Origin: CBDAQD01 sp965275905
GTDB lineage: Bacteria; Pseudomonadota; Alphaproteobacteria; Rhizobiales; JAJFHC01
NCBI GenBank assembly: GCA_965275905.1
Contig: CBDHYJ010000035.1
Coordinates: forward strand, 110,604-174,603
Length of the DNA: 64,000 nucleotides
Direction of reading: 5' to 3'
Shown: positions 52,927 to 61,196 of the stretch, one piece after another
Layout: every line of letters begins with the position of its first letter
Numbering within the stretch: the first letter of the stretch is position 1
Translations under genes and position numbers: made by a program
Notes under the pieces: model-generated
What the model saw: only the letters and a program-made list of their open reading frames with translations
Told to the model about the DNA's origin: nothing
The model's database searches: none

Positions 52927-54201
52927 CTACCGCAGACCCAGCGCCTGGGCGCGGCGGCGGAAGCGGCGCTCGTTGGCGATGCGTGGCAGGGCCGGTTCCG
53001 AGGCAACCCAGCCAGCATGCCACCAGCCCTGATCTGTGACTGACTCGAAAGCCTCGACGGCGACATCGAGTTCGCCCAGTTCCGACGCAGCGACGAAACG
53101 GAAGAAGTCCATCAGCGAATGTTCTCCCGGATTCTGCGCGAGAGCGGCGGCAGCGTCGTCCTTTCGACCGACCTGGTTGAGCAGGGCCGCACGGATCATC
53201 TGAGCCCGTGACTGGCCGGGATCATGGCGCAGGTTTTCATCGACCCGGTCGAGCGCCAGCGAAGCATTGCGCACCGCGCGCTCCGGATCGATCCGGACTG
53301 CGGCCCGTGCTGCAACGTAAAGCGAGCGGTAGTCTTCGGGGATGAGAACGCCGCCGCGTTCACCCATGGTCGTGGCGCCGAGATAATCTCCGCAGGCAAA
53401 CAGGGACGCTGCGCAGAGATAATGCGCGATACCGTCATTCGGATCACACGCGATCGCCCTCGAAAACGCGTTACGGGAATCTTCAGCAAGTCCAAGTGCG
53501 CCGTACATGAAGCCCAGGGCCGTGTGGCCGATGCTCAGGTTCGGATCGAGCTCCAGCGCCCTGTGGGCGTGGTGACAGGCCGTCTCGACCGACGTTGCCG
53601 CGCGCTCCACGTAAAGATGCTCGAACACGAGCGCCAGCGCATATTCCGCATGCGCCATCGCAAATTCCGGACCGGCCTCGACGGCGGCCAGGGTCAGTTC
53701 TGCGGAGCGTTCGTAGGCGCGGAGGCTGCCGCGCGCCACCGTGCGCCGCGCCTCGAGGCAGTACATGTAGGCGTCGAGTGAAAACCCTCCGGCATGCGCG
53801 CCGTGACTCAGGACTTCTATGTCGTCGCGCCGCAGGGCACCCGGCTTCAGACGGTAGCCCGACTTGTGCACGGTCTCGATCAGACGGGCAGGGCCAGCCT
53901 TGTCGTCAAGCGTTCTCCGCAGCTCGGCGATGGCGGCGGTGAGCGACTCCTCGCACACCGTGACGTCGGGCCATATGGCATGAAACAGTTCGTCGCGCTT
54001 GACGACCGCGCCGTCCGCTTCGGCCAGCACGAGCAGTGCGCGCATGGCCCTTGGCGACAGTCTGCGGCGCAGGGCACCGTTGAACACGTCGCGCGATACC
54101 GGATCGACGCGCCAGAGCCCAAGGCGGAAGGAGTGTTCTTCAAGGCCGCCCGTCCGGGCGAGCCGTTGCTGTCTGAAATATGCCGTCCCGGACGAGGCCA
54201 T
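52927..54201 (-). CDS. Winged-helix regulator with TPR-like sensor region
   Basis: A 424-residue protein. An OmpR/CadC-type winged-helix DNA-binding domain covers about residues 20-105 (LSPRAMRALLVLAEADGAVV, then LIETVHKSGYRLKPG as the wing). The rest is helical with TPR-like repeats (AHRALELDPNLSIGHTALGF, NAFSRAIACDPNDGIAHYL). There is no receiver domain and no membrane segment, so the signal is cytosolic and unknown. The ATG at 54201 starts MASSGTAYF, after GGGAGAA-like sequence. It ends in the repeat region facing the TAXI gene. Confidence 0.85.
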   Translation of the reverse strand: MASSGTAYFRQQRLARTGGLEEHSFRLGLWRVDPVSRDVFNGALRRRLSPRAMRALLVLAEADGAVVKRDELFHAIWPDVTVCEESLTAAIAELRRTLDDKAGPARLIETVHKSGYRLKPGALRRDDIEVLSHGAHAGGFSLDAYMYCLEARRTVARGSLRAYERSAELTLAAVEAGPEFAMAHAEYALALVFEHLYVERAATSVETACHHAHRALELDPNLSIGHTALGFMYGALGLAEDSRNAFSRAIACDPNDGIAHYLCAASLFACGDYLGATTMGERGGVLIPEDYRSLYVAARAAVRIDPERAVRNASLALDRVDENLRHDPGQSRAQMIRAALLNQVGRKDDAAAALAQNPGEHSLMDFFRFVAASELGELDVAVEAFESVTDQGWWHAGWVASEPALPRIANERRFRRRAQALGLR

Positions 54202-54390
54202 GTCATTTTCTCCCTTCGGCGGCATGCCGCCGTTTCGTCCCCGGATCAACGGACCGGTTACTGCACCGGGGAAGGCGGGAATGTGGGATTAATCACAGTT
54301 CAATTAAACAGCCTTTGTGATCACAATATTGTGTGCGGCAAAGGACGTTGATTGGGGCCGACATCGCAATCCACCGGCATTCTCACCGCA

Positions 54391-54550
54391 TGTCCTGCCG
54401 GACAAGCGCAAGCGAGATCCGGCATCCAGCCCGAAACCGAAAGACTGTGTGTGACGCTGGACCCCGCGTCAGGCGCGGGGTGACATGGGGAGATTTGGCA
54501 CCATGCCCCTGAACTGTCATGGCGGACAAGCGCAACGTGATCCGGAATTC
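54391..54550. repeat. Type 2 intergenic repeat
   Basis: TGTCCTGCCGGACAAGCGCA and GATCCGGCATCCAGC form the first hairpin, then GACGCTGGACCCCGCGTCA with GCGGGGTGACATGGGG, then the start of a further copy (CTGTCATGGCGGACAAGCGC). The same family as 52608-52900. Confidence 0.8.
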
Positions 54551-54635
54551 ATCCTGTCTCAAGCGCGGGTGCCTGACCGCGCCGGATCTCGCTCACGCTC
54601 TTGCGGGGGACAAAGGATGTGAGATGCAGAGCACC

Positions 54636-54724
54636 CGTTTCCCTGGCTCCGACCAGGGACCCATTTATCGGTGCTTCAGGCCGCAGCAAATGCCAATTAG
54701 CCCCGGCGCGATGGCCGGGGAACG
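54636..54724. repeat. Type 1 palindromic repeat, copy 5
   Basis: CGTTTCCCTGGCTCCGACCA on the left with GGGACCCATTTATCGG, and AGCCCCGGCGCGATGG with CCGGGGAACG on the right. It is the most diverged full-length copy; the middle differs from the copies near 34 kb. Confidence 0.8.
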
Positions 54725-54735
54725 CACAACGCGTT

Positions 54736-54764
54736 TCCCCGACAGCCCTTGCCGGGTTCCGGGA
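54736..54764 (-). terminator. Hairpin of a short repeat family after the MBL gene
   Basis: TCCCCGACAGCCCT, TGCC, then GGGTTCCGGGA: nearly the reverse complement of the element at 49760-49788. It begins 15 bases downstream of the metallo-hydrolase stop on the minus strand, so a terminator or mRNA 3'-end hairpin is plausible, though a T-run is missing. Confidence 0.5.
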
Positions 54765-54778
54765 AGCAGAAACGCCGG

Positions 54779-55675
54779 TCAGAGGGTGTCGATCGGGATC
54801 TTCAGGTATCTCGTGCCGTTGTCCTCGGCCGGCGGGAATTCTCCGCCGCGCATGTTGACCTGGACCGACGGGATGATCAGCTTCGGCATGGACAGGCTGG
54901 CGTCGCGCGTGGTGCGCATTTCGACGAACTCGTCCTCGCTGACCCCGTCGCGCACATGCACGTTGTTCTCGCGCTGCTCGGAAACCGTGGTCTCCCAGGC
55001 GAACTCGTCGCGGCCCGGAGCCTTGTAATCGTGACACATGAAGAGCCGTGTCTCCGGTGGCAGCGACAGCACTTTCCTGATCGATCTGAAGAGTTCGCGG
55101 GCACAGCCGCCGGGGAAGTCGGCCCGCGCGGTGCCGAAGTCGGGCATGAACAGGGTATCTCCGACAAATGCCGCGTCGCCGATGTGATAGGTCATGCAGG
55201 CCGGCGTATGCCCGGGCGTGTGAATGACGTCGGCCTGGAGATTGCCGATCTTGAATGTGTCTCCGTCTTTCAGAAGTACGTCGAACTGGCTGCCGTCCAT
55301 CTGGAACTCGGTGCCGGCATTGAACACCTTTCCGAAAATCTCCTGAACGTCGACGATGTGTTCACCAATACCGATCTTTGACCCGAACGCGTCGCGCACG
55401 TAAGGCGCCGCGGACAGATGGTCGGCATGTACATGGGTCTCAAGCACCCATTCGACGTCGAGATTCTGCTCCCTGACACGTTCGATCATCGCATCGGCGG
55501 TCTGCGTGCCCGTCCGGCCCGAGGCATGGCAAAAGTCGAGCACGGAATCGACGATCGCGCAGGCGTTCGACGTCGGGTCCCGCACAATGTAGCTGACCGT
55601 ATTGGACTCCGGGTGAAAGAAGCCCTCTACAGCGGGCTGCACCTTGGGTGACTCTGCGGCTACGGCTTGAGACAT
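54779..55675 (-). CDS. MBL-fold hydrolase, persulfide dioxygenase-like
   Basis: A 298-residue metallo-beta-lactamase fold protein. The metal ligands are in THVHADHLSAAPYV, VIHTPGHTPACM, FVGDTLFMPDFGTARADFPG and MCHDYKAPGRDEF. This pattern, with the long C-terminal segment, fits the Blh/ETHE1-like group that oxidises glutathione persulfide in sulfide detoxification; a generic glyoxalase II role is less likely. The ATG at 55675 has GAAGGA before it; the frame is open to 55789 but without conserved residues. It is divergent from coxC. Confidence 0.87.
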   Translation of the reverse strand: MSQAVAAESPKVQPAVEGFFHPESNTVSYIVRDPTSNACAIVDSVLDFCHASGRTGTQTADAMIERVREQNLDVEWVLETHVHADHLSAAPYVRDAFGSKIGIGEHIVDVQEIFGKVFNAGTEFQMDGSQFDVLLKDGDTFKIGNLQADVIHTPGHTPACMTYHIGDAAFVGDTLFMPDFGTARADFPGGCARELFRSIRKVLSLPPETRLFMCHDYKAPGRDEFAWETTVSEQRENNVHVRDGVSEDEFVEMRTTRDASLSMPKLIIPSVQVNMRGGEFPPAEDNGTRYLKIPIDTL

Positions 55676-55937
55676 GCTTCGGTCCTTCAGCGGATCTGGA
55701 TCTTCTCCTACCAATATAGAGCATTCCTGCGCCGATTCACGCGTCAGCTGAGTTTTGGCGGCAATCGGTCGCTTCCAGGCGATTCGCACGCTCTATGCTG
55801 ATGCGTGCGGCGGCGGTTCGGACCCAAGTGTGAATTTGACCGCGGCCATGTGGAGAGTAATATCAGGTTCGCCGCCGGAGCCTGCTGTCCGGAGCGCGGC
55901 GGCAAGATACGAAAAAGCGTTGGTGGAACCGCTTTAG

Positions 55938-57194
55938 ATGCTTCCGGTGAGCTACGATCCCGCGTTCGTTGTCGCGTCCGTACTGGTCGCGATCATGGCG
56001 TCGTTTACCGGACTCCGTCTCGCCAGCGGCCTTGGACAGCTTGACCCCGCCCGGCGCAAGCCGGAAATCGCCAAGGCGGCGATTGCACTCGGCGGCGGCA
56101 TCTGGTCGATGCATTTCGTCGCGCATGCTGGCGGTCCTGCGCCTGCCGATCGCTCTTCTACTACGAGTGCGCTCGATCACGCTTGGCCTCCGTGCCCTCA
56201 TCGCCATACTCCTGATCGTCGCCCTGGCTGATCGTCCTGCACTTCTGCGATTTCACGGCGCGGACCAAGACCGGTCATCGCTGAGCGTACTCATGGGCGC
56301 TGGTGGGCGCCGTGCATCCTGGCAATGCACTATATCGGGATGGCGGGCGATCGGCAGCAACTGCATCGCCCCCTCTACACCCCGCTCGGGGTTGTCGGCT
56401 CGTCGACGCTGATCTCGCGATCGGGTCTTTGCATTTGCGCGCTTCTCGGCTTGCCTATCAGAAGGGAACGGTCAAACCGGAGCATTGTGCATCGGCACGC
56501 GTCATGCTTCGGCACGGCGGTTTCGGCGATGCACTACACCGCCATGATCTACACGCGCTTCTCCCTCGCGGTGGAAGTTGTGCTGATCGAGGACCCGGTG
56601 CTATCGACCGGCAATCTGGCGCTCCTGGTTTCACTGTCGGCCTTCATCATCTGCGGGCTGTTCCTGCTGACAGCGATCCCCGTGGAGAGGAGCGGCGCTG
56701 CAAACACACCCGGTTCCATGGAACCGCAGCCGATCCTTGCCAACGGAGACGGAGCCCATCTGGTCGAGCCGGACGCAGTGAGCGTGCAGAGTACTGCCGC
56801 GGCGGCGGCGCAAGATGCAGAGGCGGATGCGGAGCGTGCCACAGGCGATCAGGCCATGCGCCACAACCGGCTGCCCTATCAGCAGAACAACACGACGCGG
56901 TTTATTCAGGCCGACAGCGTGGTTGCCGTGAAGGCCGACGGCCACTATACGCGCATACAGAACAAGACCGAGGAGTATTTCTGTCCCTGGCCGATCTCGA
57001 GGGTCGAGGATCACCTCGATGCGGACATGTTCCTGCGGACCCACCGCAGCTATCTTGTCAACGTCGAACACATCGCCGGCTTCAGCAAGTCAGGAGACAA
57101 GGCATTCTGTGTCATGGACGCCGACGATGAGTGCAGGATTCCCGTAAGCCGGTCCCGCGTGCCGCAGATCAAGCAGATTCTCGGTCTGGATTGA
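55938..57194 (+). pseudogene. coxC: coxC-like MHYT-LytTR regulator, broken in the MHYT part
   Basis: CoxC is a membrane sensor-regulator of CO dehydrogenase genes: MHYT helices followed by a LytTR DNA-binding domain. The first 60 residues (MLPVSYDPAFVVASVLVAIM to IWSMHFV) are fine. The expected sequence then jumps to the next frame near 56120 (MLAVLRLPIALLL), back near 56320 (MHYIGMAGD), and again between about 56340 and 56480 (NCIAPS and AIGSLHL segments off-frame). From about 56500 to 57194 one frame is open: SAMHYTAMIYTRFSLAVEVV, then the LytTR domain with FIQADSVVAVKADGHYTRI and FLRTHRSYLVNVEHI. Neighbouring cox genes show no such breaks. Confidence 0.82.
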
Positions 57195-57202
57195 TCCGAA
57201 GC

Positions 57203-57234
57203 CGCAATTCATGCGCTGAGCACGCAATTCGTGC
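57203..57234 (+). promoter_or_regulatory. Two 12-bp direct repeats upstream of coxM, candidate LytTR site
   Basis: CGCAATTCATGC (57203-57214) and CGCAATTCGTGC (57223-57234) differ at one base and are 20 bases apart start to start. LytTR regulators such as AgrA bind paired direct repeats spaced about two helix turns, so this fits a CoxC-type target between coxC and coxM. Confidence 0.55.
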
Positions 57235-57291
57235 AGCAAGGTCCGACCCCGTTCATTGTTACTCCGCAAAGCGGCTGAGTGGGCCGTAGTG

Positions 57292-57314
57292 TCCGCGAAA
57301 AGCGCTCGCGGAGG
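57292..57314 (+). promoter_or_regulatory. Hairpin overlapping the coxM ribosome-binding site
   Basis: TCCGCG (57292-57297) can pair with CGCGGA (57307-57312) across nine bases. The right arm shares three bases with the coxM Shine-Dalgarno GGAGG (57310-57314), six bases before the ATG. It could lower coxM translation when folded. Confidence 0.4.
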
Positions 57315-57319
57315 AAACA

Positions 57320-58186
57320 ATGATACCCGGACAATTTGAATATCATCGCCCGTCATCGGTCGATGAGACCGTAGGCCTGTTGAACAGCCTGGGCGAGGAT
57401 GCCCGTGTGGTTGCGGGCGGCCATAGTCTGATCCCGATGATGAAGCTGCGGATGGCCCAGCCCGAACACCTGATCGATTTGCAGGACGTCAACGAGCTCA
57501 GCTACATCCGCGAAGATGGAGATATGCTGGCCATCGGCGCCACCACGACCCAGACCGAAGTCATCGCGTCGGCACTTCTGGGCGACAAATGCCCGATCCT
57601 GAGGGAAACCGCTCTCCAGATCGCGGATCCGCAGGTGCGCAACTGCGGCACGCTCGGCGGCAACGTCGCGAACGGCGATCCCGGCAATGACATGCCCGCC
57701 GTGATGCAGGCGCTCGATGCGGTGTATGTGCTCAGGGGGCCGTCCGGTGAACGCGAGGTTGCGGCACGCGATTTCTACGAGGCCGCCTTCTTCACGGTCC
57801 TTGAAGAGAACGAGCTGCTGACCGGCGTGAAGATCCCGACGCCGGCTTCCGGACATGGTGCCGCCTACGAGAAGCAGAAACGCAAGATCGGCGATTATGC
57901 GACAGCCGCGGCAGCGGTCATTCTCTCCATGAGCGGCGGTTCCTGTTCGGCAGCCTCGATTGCGCTCACGAATGTCGGAGACACGCCGCTCTACGCTGAA
58001 GCGGCCGCACAGGCTCTCGTCGGAACGGCGCTTGACGACGCCGCCATCGCCGCTGCCGCATCGGCCGCCATGGCCATCACCGCGCCGGCGGCGGATGGAC
58101 GGGGACCGGCAGACTTCCGCACCAGAGTTGCCGGCGTCATGGTTCGCCGCGCCATCGGAACCGCTCGCGACCGTGCGTCGTCCTAG
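57320..58186 (+). CDS. coxM: CO dehydrogenase, medium FAD-binding subunit CoxM
   Basis: A 288-residue flavoprotein, the same length as CoxM of Oligotropha carboxidovorans. FAD-binding motifs are VVAGGHSLIPMMKLRMA near the N-terminus and RNCGTLGGNVANGDPGNDMP in the middle. It carries electrons from the [2Fe-2S] centres of CoxS to the quinone pool. GGAGG precedes the ATG. First of the structural genes coxMSL; 27 bases separate it from coxS. Confidence 0.96.
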   Translation: MIPGQFEYHRPSSVDETVGLLNSLGEDARVVAGGHSLIPMMKLRMAQPEHLIDLQDVNELSYIREDGDMLAIGATTTQTEVIASALLGDKCPILRETALQIADPQVRNCGTLGGNVANGDPGNDMPAVMQALDAVYVLRGPSGEREVAARDFYEAAFFTVLEENELLTGVKIPTPASGHGAAYEKQKRKIGDYATAAAAVILSMSGGSCSAASIALTNVGDTPLYAEAAAQALVGTALDDAAIAAAASAAMAITAPAADGRGPADFRTRVAGVMVRRAIGTARDRASS

Positions 58187-58213
58187 AGATTAGAACCAAT
58201 TCAGGAAACACCC

Positions 58214-58708
58214 ATGAGCAAGATGCATGTGAAAATGACCGTGAACGGTCGCGAGGTCGAGGGACTCGCCGAACCGCGCACGCTGCTGATCCACTTCCTC
58301 CGCGAGGATCTGGAACTGACCGGCCCGCATATCGGCTGCGAGACCAGCCATTGCGGCGCCTGTACCGTCGACCTGAATGGCAAGTCGGTAAAGTCCTGCA
58401 CGGTCTTCGTCGCCCAGGCAAACGGTGCCGATGTCACCACGATCGAGGGCATCGCCAATCCCGACGGCACGCTGCACGCGCTTCAGGAGGCTTTCCGCGA
58501 GCACCACGGCCTGCAGTGCGGCTTCTGTACGCCCGGCATGATCACCCGGGCCTACCGTCTCTTGCAGGAGAACCCTGATCCGACCGAAGAGGAAATCCGC
58601 TACGGCATTTCCGGCAACCTGTGCCGCTGCACCGGCTACCAGAACATCGTCAAGGCGGTTCAGGCGGCCGCCAATCAGCTCAATTCCGCCAAGGAGGCTG
58701 CAGAATGA
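58214..58708 (+). CDS. coxS: CO dehydrogenase, small [2Fe-2S] subunit CoxS
   Basis: A 164-residue iron-sulfur subunit with two [2Fe-2S] clusters. The plant-ferredoxin-like ligands are in CETSHCGACTVDLNG and a later Cys in SVKSCTV; the second, xanthine-oxidase-type set is in QCGFCTPGM and NLCRCTGYQ. It links the Mo/Cu site of CoxL to the FAD of CoxM. AGGAAAC precedes the ATG. The end overlaps coxL by four bases (ATGA). Confidence 0.97.
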   Translation: MSKMHVKMTVNGREVEGLAEPRTLLIHFLREDLELTGPHIGCETSHCGACTVDLNGKSVKSCTVFVAQANGADVTTIEGIANPDGTLHALQEAFREHHGLQCGFCTPGMITRAYRLLQENPDPTEEEIRYGISGNLCRCTGYQNIVKAVQAAANQLNSAKEAAE

Positions 58709-61125
58709 ACGTTCAGGTGCCGACCGCCGAAGAGCGGGCAGAAAAACTTCAGGGCCTCGGGTCTTCGCGCAAGCGCGTCGAGGACGCCCGGTTCACACAA
58801 GGCAAGGGCAACTACGTTGACGACCTCAAGCTGCCGGGCATGCTGTTCGGCGACTTCGTCCGGTCGCCCTACGGCCATGCGCGGATCAAGTCGATCAACG
58901 CGGAAGCCGCCCTTGCGCTTCCGGGTGTCGCTGCCGTGATCACGGCCGAGGATCTCAAACCGCTCAATCTGGACTACATGCCCACGCTTGCGGGCGACGT
59001 CCAGGCGGTGCTCGCCGGCGACAAGGTGCTGTTCCAGGGCCAGGAGGTGGCCTTTGTCGTTGCCGAAAACCGGTACATTGCGGCCGATGCCGTGGACCTG
59101 GTCGAAGTCGATTACGAGGAGCTTCCCGCTCTGGTTGATCCGCGCAAGGCCATGGACGACGATGCTCCCGTGCTGCGCGAGGATATCGCCGACAAGATGG
59201 AAGGCGCACACGGTCCACGCAAGCACAAGAACCATATCTTCACGTGGGAAGCCGGTGATCCGGACGACACCGCGAGGGCGCTGGAGGGCGCAGAGGTCGT
59301 TGCGACCGAGGAGATCACCTACCAGCGCGTGCATCCCTGTCCGCTGGAGACCTGCGGCTGCGTGGCTTCCATGGACAAGATCAACGGCAAGCTGACCGTC
59401 TGGGGGACGTTCCAGGCGCCGCACGCCGTGCGCACGGTGGCATCTCTGATCTCGACAATTCCTGAGCACAACATCCGGATCATCTCGCCGGACATTGGCG
59501 GCGGCTTCGGCAACAAGGTCGGCGTCTATCCGGGATATATCTGCGCGATCGTCGCATCGATCGTTACGGGCGTGCCGATCAAGTGGGTCGAGGACCGCAT
59601 CGAGAACCTGTCTTCAACCGCATTCGCCCGCGATTATCACATGACGGGCGAGATCGCGGCGACCAGAGACGGCAAGATCACGGGACTGCGTTGTCATGTG
59701 CTTGCCGATCACGGCGCGTTTGACGCCTGCGCGGACCCGACAAAGTTCCCGGCAGGTTTCATGAACATCTGCACGGGCTCGTATGACATTCCCGTCGCCT
59801 ATCTTTCAGTCGACGGGGTCTACACCAACAAGGCCCCGGGCGGCGTCGCCTACCGCTGCTCGTTCCGGGTGACCGAGGCGTCCTACTTCATCGAGCGCAT
59901 GATCGACGTGCTGGCCCGCAAGCTCGACATGGATCCGGCCGAGCTGAGGATCAAGAACTTCATCAAGGCCGAGCAGTTTCCCTATACCTCAGCGCTCGGC
60001 TGGGAATACGACAGCGGCGACTATCACACCGCCATGGAGAAGGCGCTCCAGACGGTCGACTATGAAGCATTGCGTGCCGAGCAGAAGGCGAACCGCGAGG
60101 CCTTTGCCCGTGGCGAAACCCGTAATCTCATGGGGATCGGCGTGGCCTTCTTCACGGAAATCGTCGGTGCTGGCCCCGTGAAGAACTGCGACATTCTGGG
60201 GTTGGGCATGTTTGACTCTTGCGAGATCCGCATTCACCCGACCGGCAGTGCGATCACCCGGCTTGGAACCATATCGCAGGGCCAGGGCCACGCCACCACC
60301 TTCGCGCAGATCCTCGCCAGCGAGATCGGCCTGCCCGCCGAGAACATCACGGTGGAGGAGGGCGATACGGACACCGCGCCCTATGGTCTGGGGACCTACG
60401 GATCGCGATCAACACCTGTGGCCGGGGCAGCCACGGCAATGGCGGGTCGGAAAATCCGTGCCAAGGCACAGATGATCGCCGCCTACCTTCTTGAGGTGCA
60501 CGACGACGACCTCGAATGGGATGTCGACCGCTTTGTCGTCAAGGGGGCGCCCGAGCGCCACAAGACCATGGCCGAGATCGCCTTCGCCGCCTACAACCAG
60601 GCGATCCCGGGCATCGAGCCGGGTCTCGAGGCGGTGAGCTACTATGACCCGCCCAACATGACCTATCCGTTCGGCGCCTATGTCTGCGTGGTCGACGTCG
60701 ATGTCGACACCGGCGTCACCGACGTCCGGCGGTTCTACGCCCTCGACGACTGCGGTACGCGCATCAACCCGATGATCATCGAAGGCCAGGTCCACGGCGG
60801 CCTGACCGAGGCGCTCGCCATCGCCATGGGCCAGGAGATCGCCTATGACGAGGTCGGCAACGTATCCGGCGCGAGCCTGATGGACTTCTACCTGCCGACG
60901 GCGGTCGAAACGCCGGTCTGGGAGACCGATCATACGGTCACACCGTCGCCCCATCACCCGATCGGGGCCAAGGGTGTCGGCGAGTCTCCGAATGTCGGTG
61001 GCGTTTCCGCGTTCTCCAATGCGGTGAACGATGCCTTCGCGCATGCCGGATTGACACACACCCAGATGCCGCATGACCATTGGCGGGTATGGAAGACGGC
61101 CGAGAGCCTCGGGCTGACGGAGTAG
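58705..61125 (+). CDS. coxL: CO dehydrogenase, large molybdopterin subunit CoxL (form I)
   Basis: An 806-residue catalytic subunit oxidising CO to CO2 at a Mo-Cu centre with MCD cofactor. The active-site loop AYRCSFR is encoded at 59848-59868, with Cys385 (Cys388 in O. carboxidovorans) as the Cu ligand; this motif defines form I, true CO dehydrogenases. Other family motifs are GGGFGNKVGVYPGYI, SQGQGHATTFAQI and GAKGVGESPNVGG with the catalytic Glu. The ATG at 58705 is preferred because it follows AAGGAGG and overlaps the coxS stop; the open frame upstream is a shadow of coxS. Confidence 0.97.
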   Translation: MNVQVPTAEERAEKLQGLGSSRKRVEDARFTQGKGNYVDDLKLPGMLFGDFVRSPYGHARIKSINAEAALALPGVAAVITAEDLKPLNLDYMPTLAGDVQAVLAGDKVLFQGQEVAFVVAENRYIAADAVDLVEVDYEELPALVDPRKAMDDDAPVLREDIADKMEGAHGPRKHKNHIFTWEAGDPDDTARALEGAEVVATEEITYQRVHPCPLETCGCVASMDKINGKLTVWGTFQAPHAVRTVASLISTIPEHNIRIISPDIGGGFGNKVGVYPGYICAIVASIVTGVPIKWVEDRIENLSSTAFARDYHMTGEIAATRDGKITGLRCHVLADHGAFDACADPTKFPAGFMNICTGSYDIPVAYLSVDGVYTNKAPGGVAYRCSFRVTEASYFIERMIDVLARKLDMDPAELRIKNFIKAEQFPYTSALGWEYDSGDYHTAMEKALQTVDYEALRAEQKANREAFARGETRNLMGIGVAFFTEIVGAGPVKNCDILGLGMFDSCEIRIHPTGSAITRLGTISQGQGHATTFAQILASEIGLPAENITVEEGDTDTAPYGLGTYGSRSTPVAGAATAMAGRKIRAKAQMIAAYLLEVHDDDLEWDVDRFVVKGAPERHKTMAEIAFAAYNQAIPGIEPGLEAVSYYDPPNMTYPFGAYVCVVDVDVDTGVTDVRRFYALDDCGTRINPMIIEGQVHGGLTEALAIAMGQEIAYDEVGNVSGASLMDFYLPTAVETPVWETDHTVTPSPHHPIGAKGVGESPNVGGVSAFSNAVNDAFAHAGLTHTQMPHDHWRVWKTAESLGLTE

Positions 61126-61142
61126 GGAACAGACAGGCGGAG

Positions 61143-61165
61143 CCCGGCGCGCCGGCTGCGCCGGG
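61143..61165 (+). promoter_or_regulatory. Perfect hairpin between coxL and coxD
   Basis: CCCGGCGC (61143-61150) and GCGCCGGG (61158-61165) form an 8-bp perfect stem with a 7-base loop in the 71-base gap after coxL. No T-run follows, so it is more likely an mRNA stabiliser or partial terminator setting higher expression of coxMSL than of coxDEF. Confidence 0.5.
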
Positions 61166-61196
61166 TCTTCGTACGTCCTGTTTCACCGGGTGAGAG

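Larger units (their letters stand above)
54202..54778. other. Intergenic region with repeats of three families
   Basis: 577 bases without a gene. It holds a type 2 repeat (54391-54550), a full type 1 repeat (54636-54724) and a short hairpin repeat (54736-54764). The first ~150 bases, upstream of the regulator gene, include an AT-rich stretch suited to its promoter. Confidence 0.7.
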
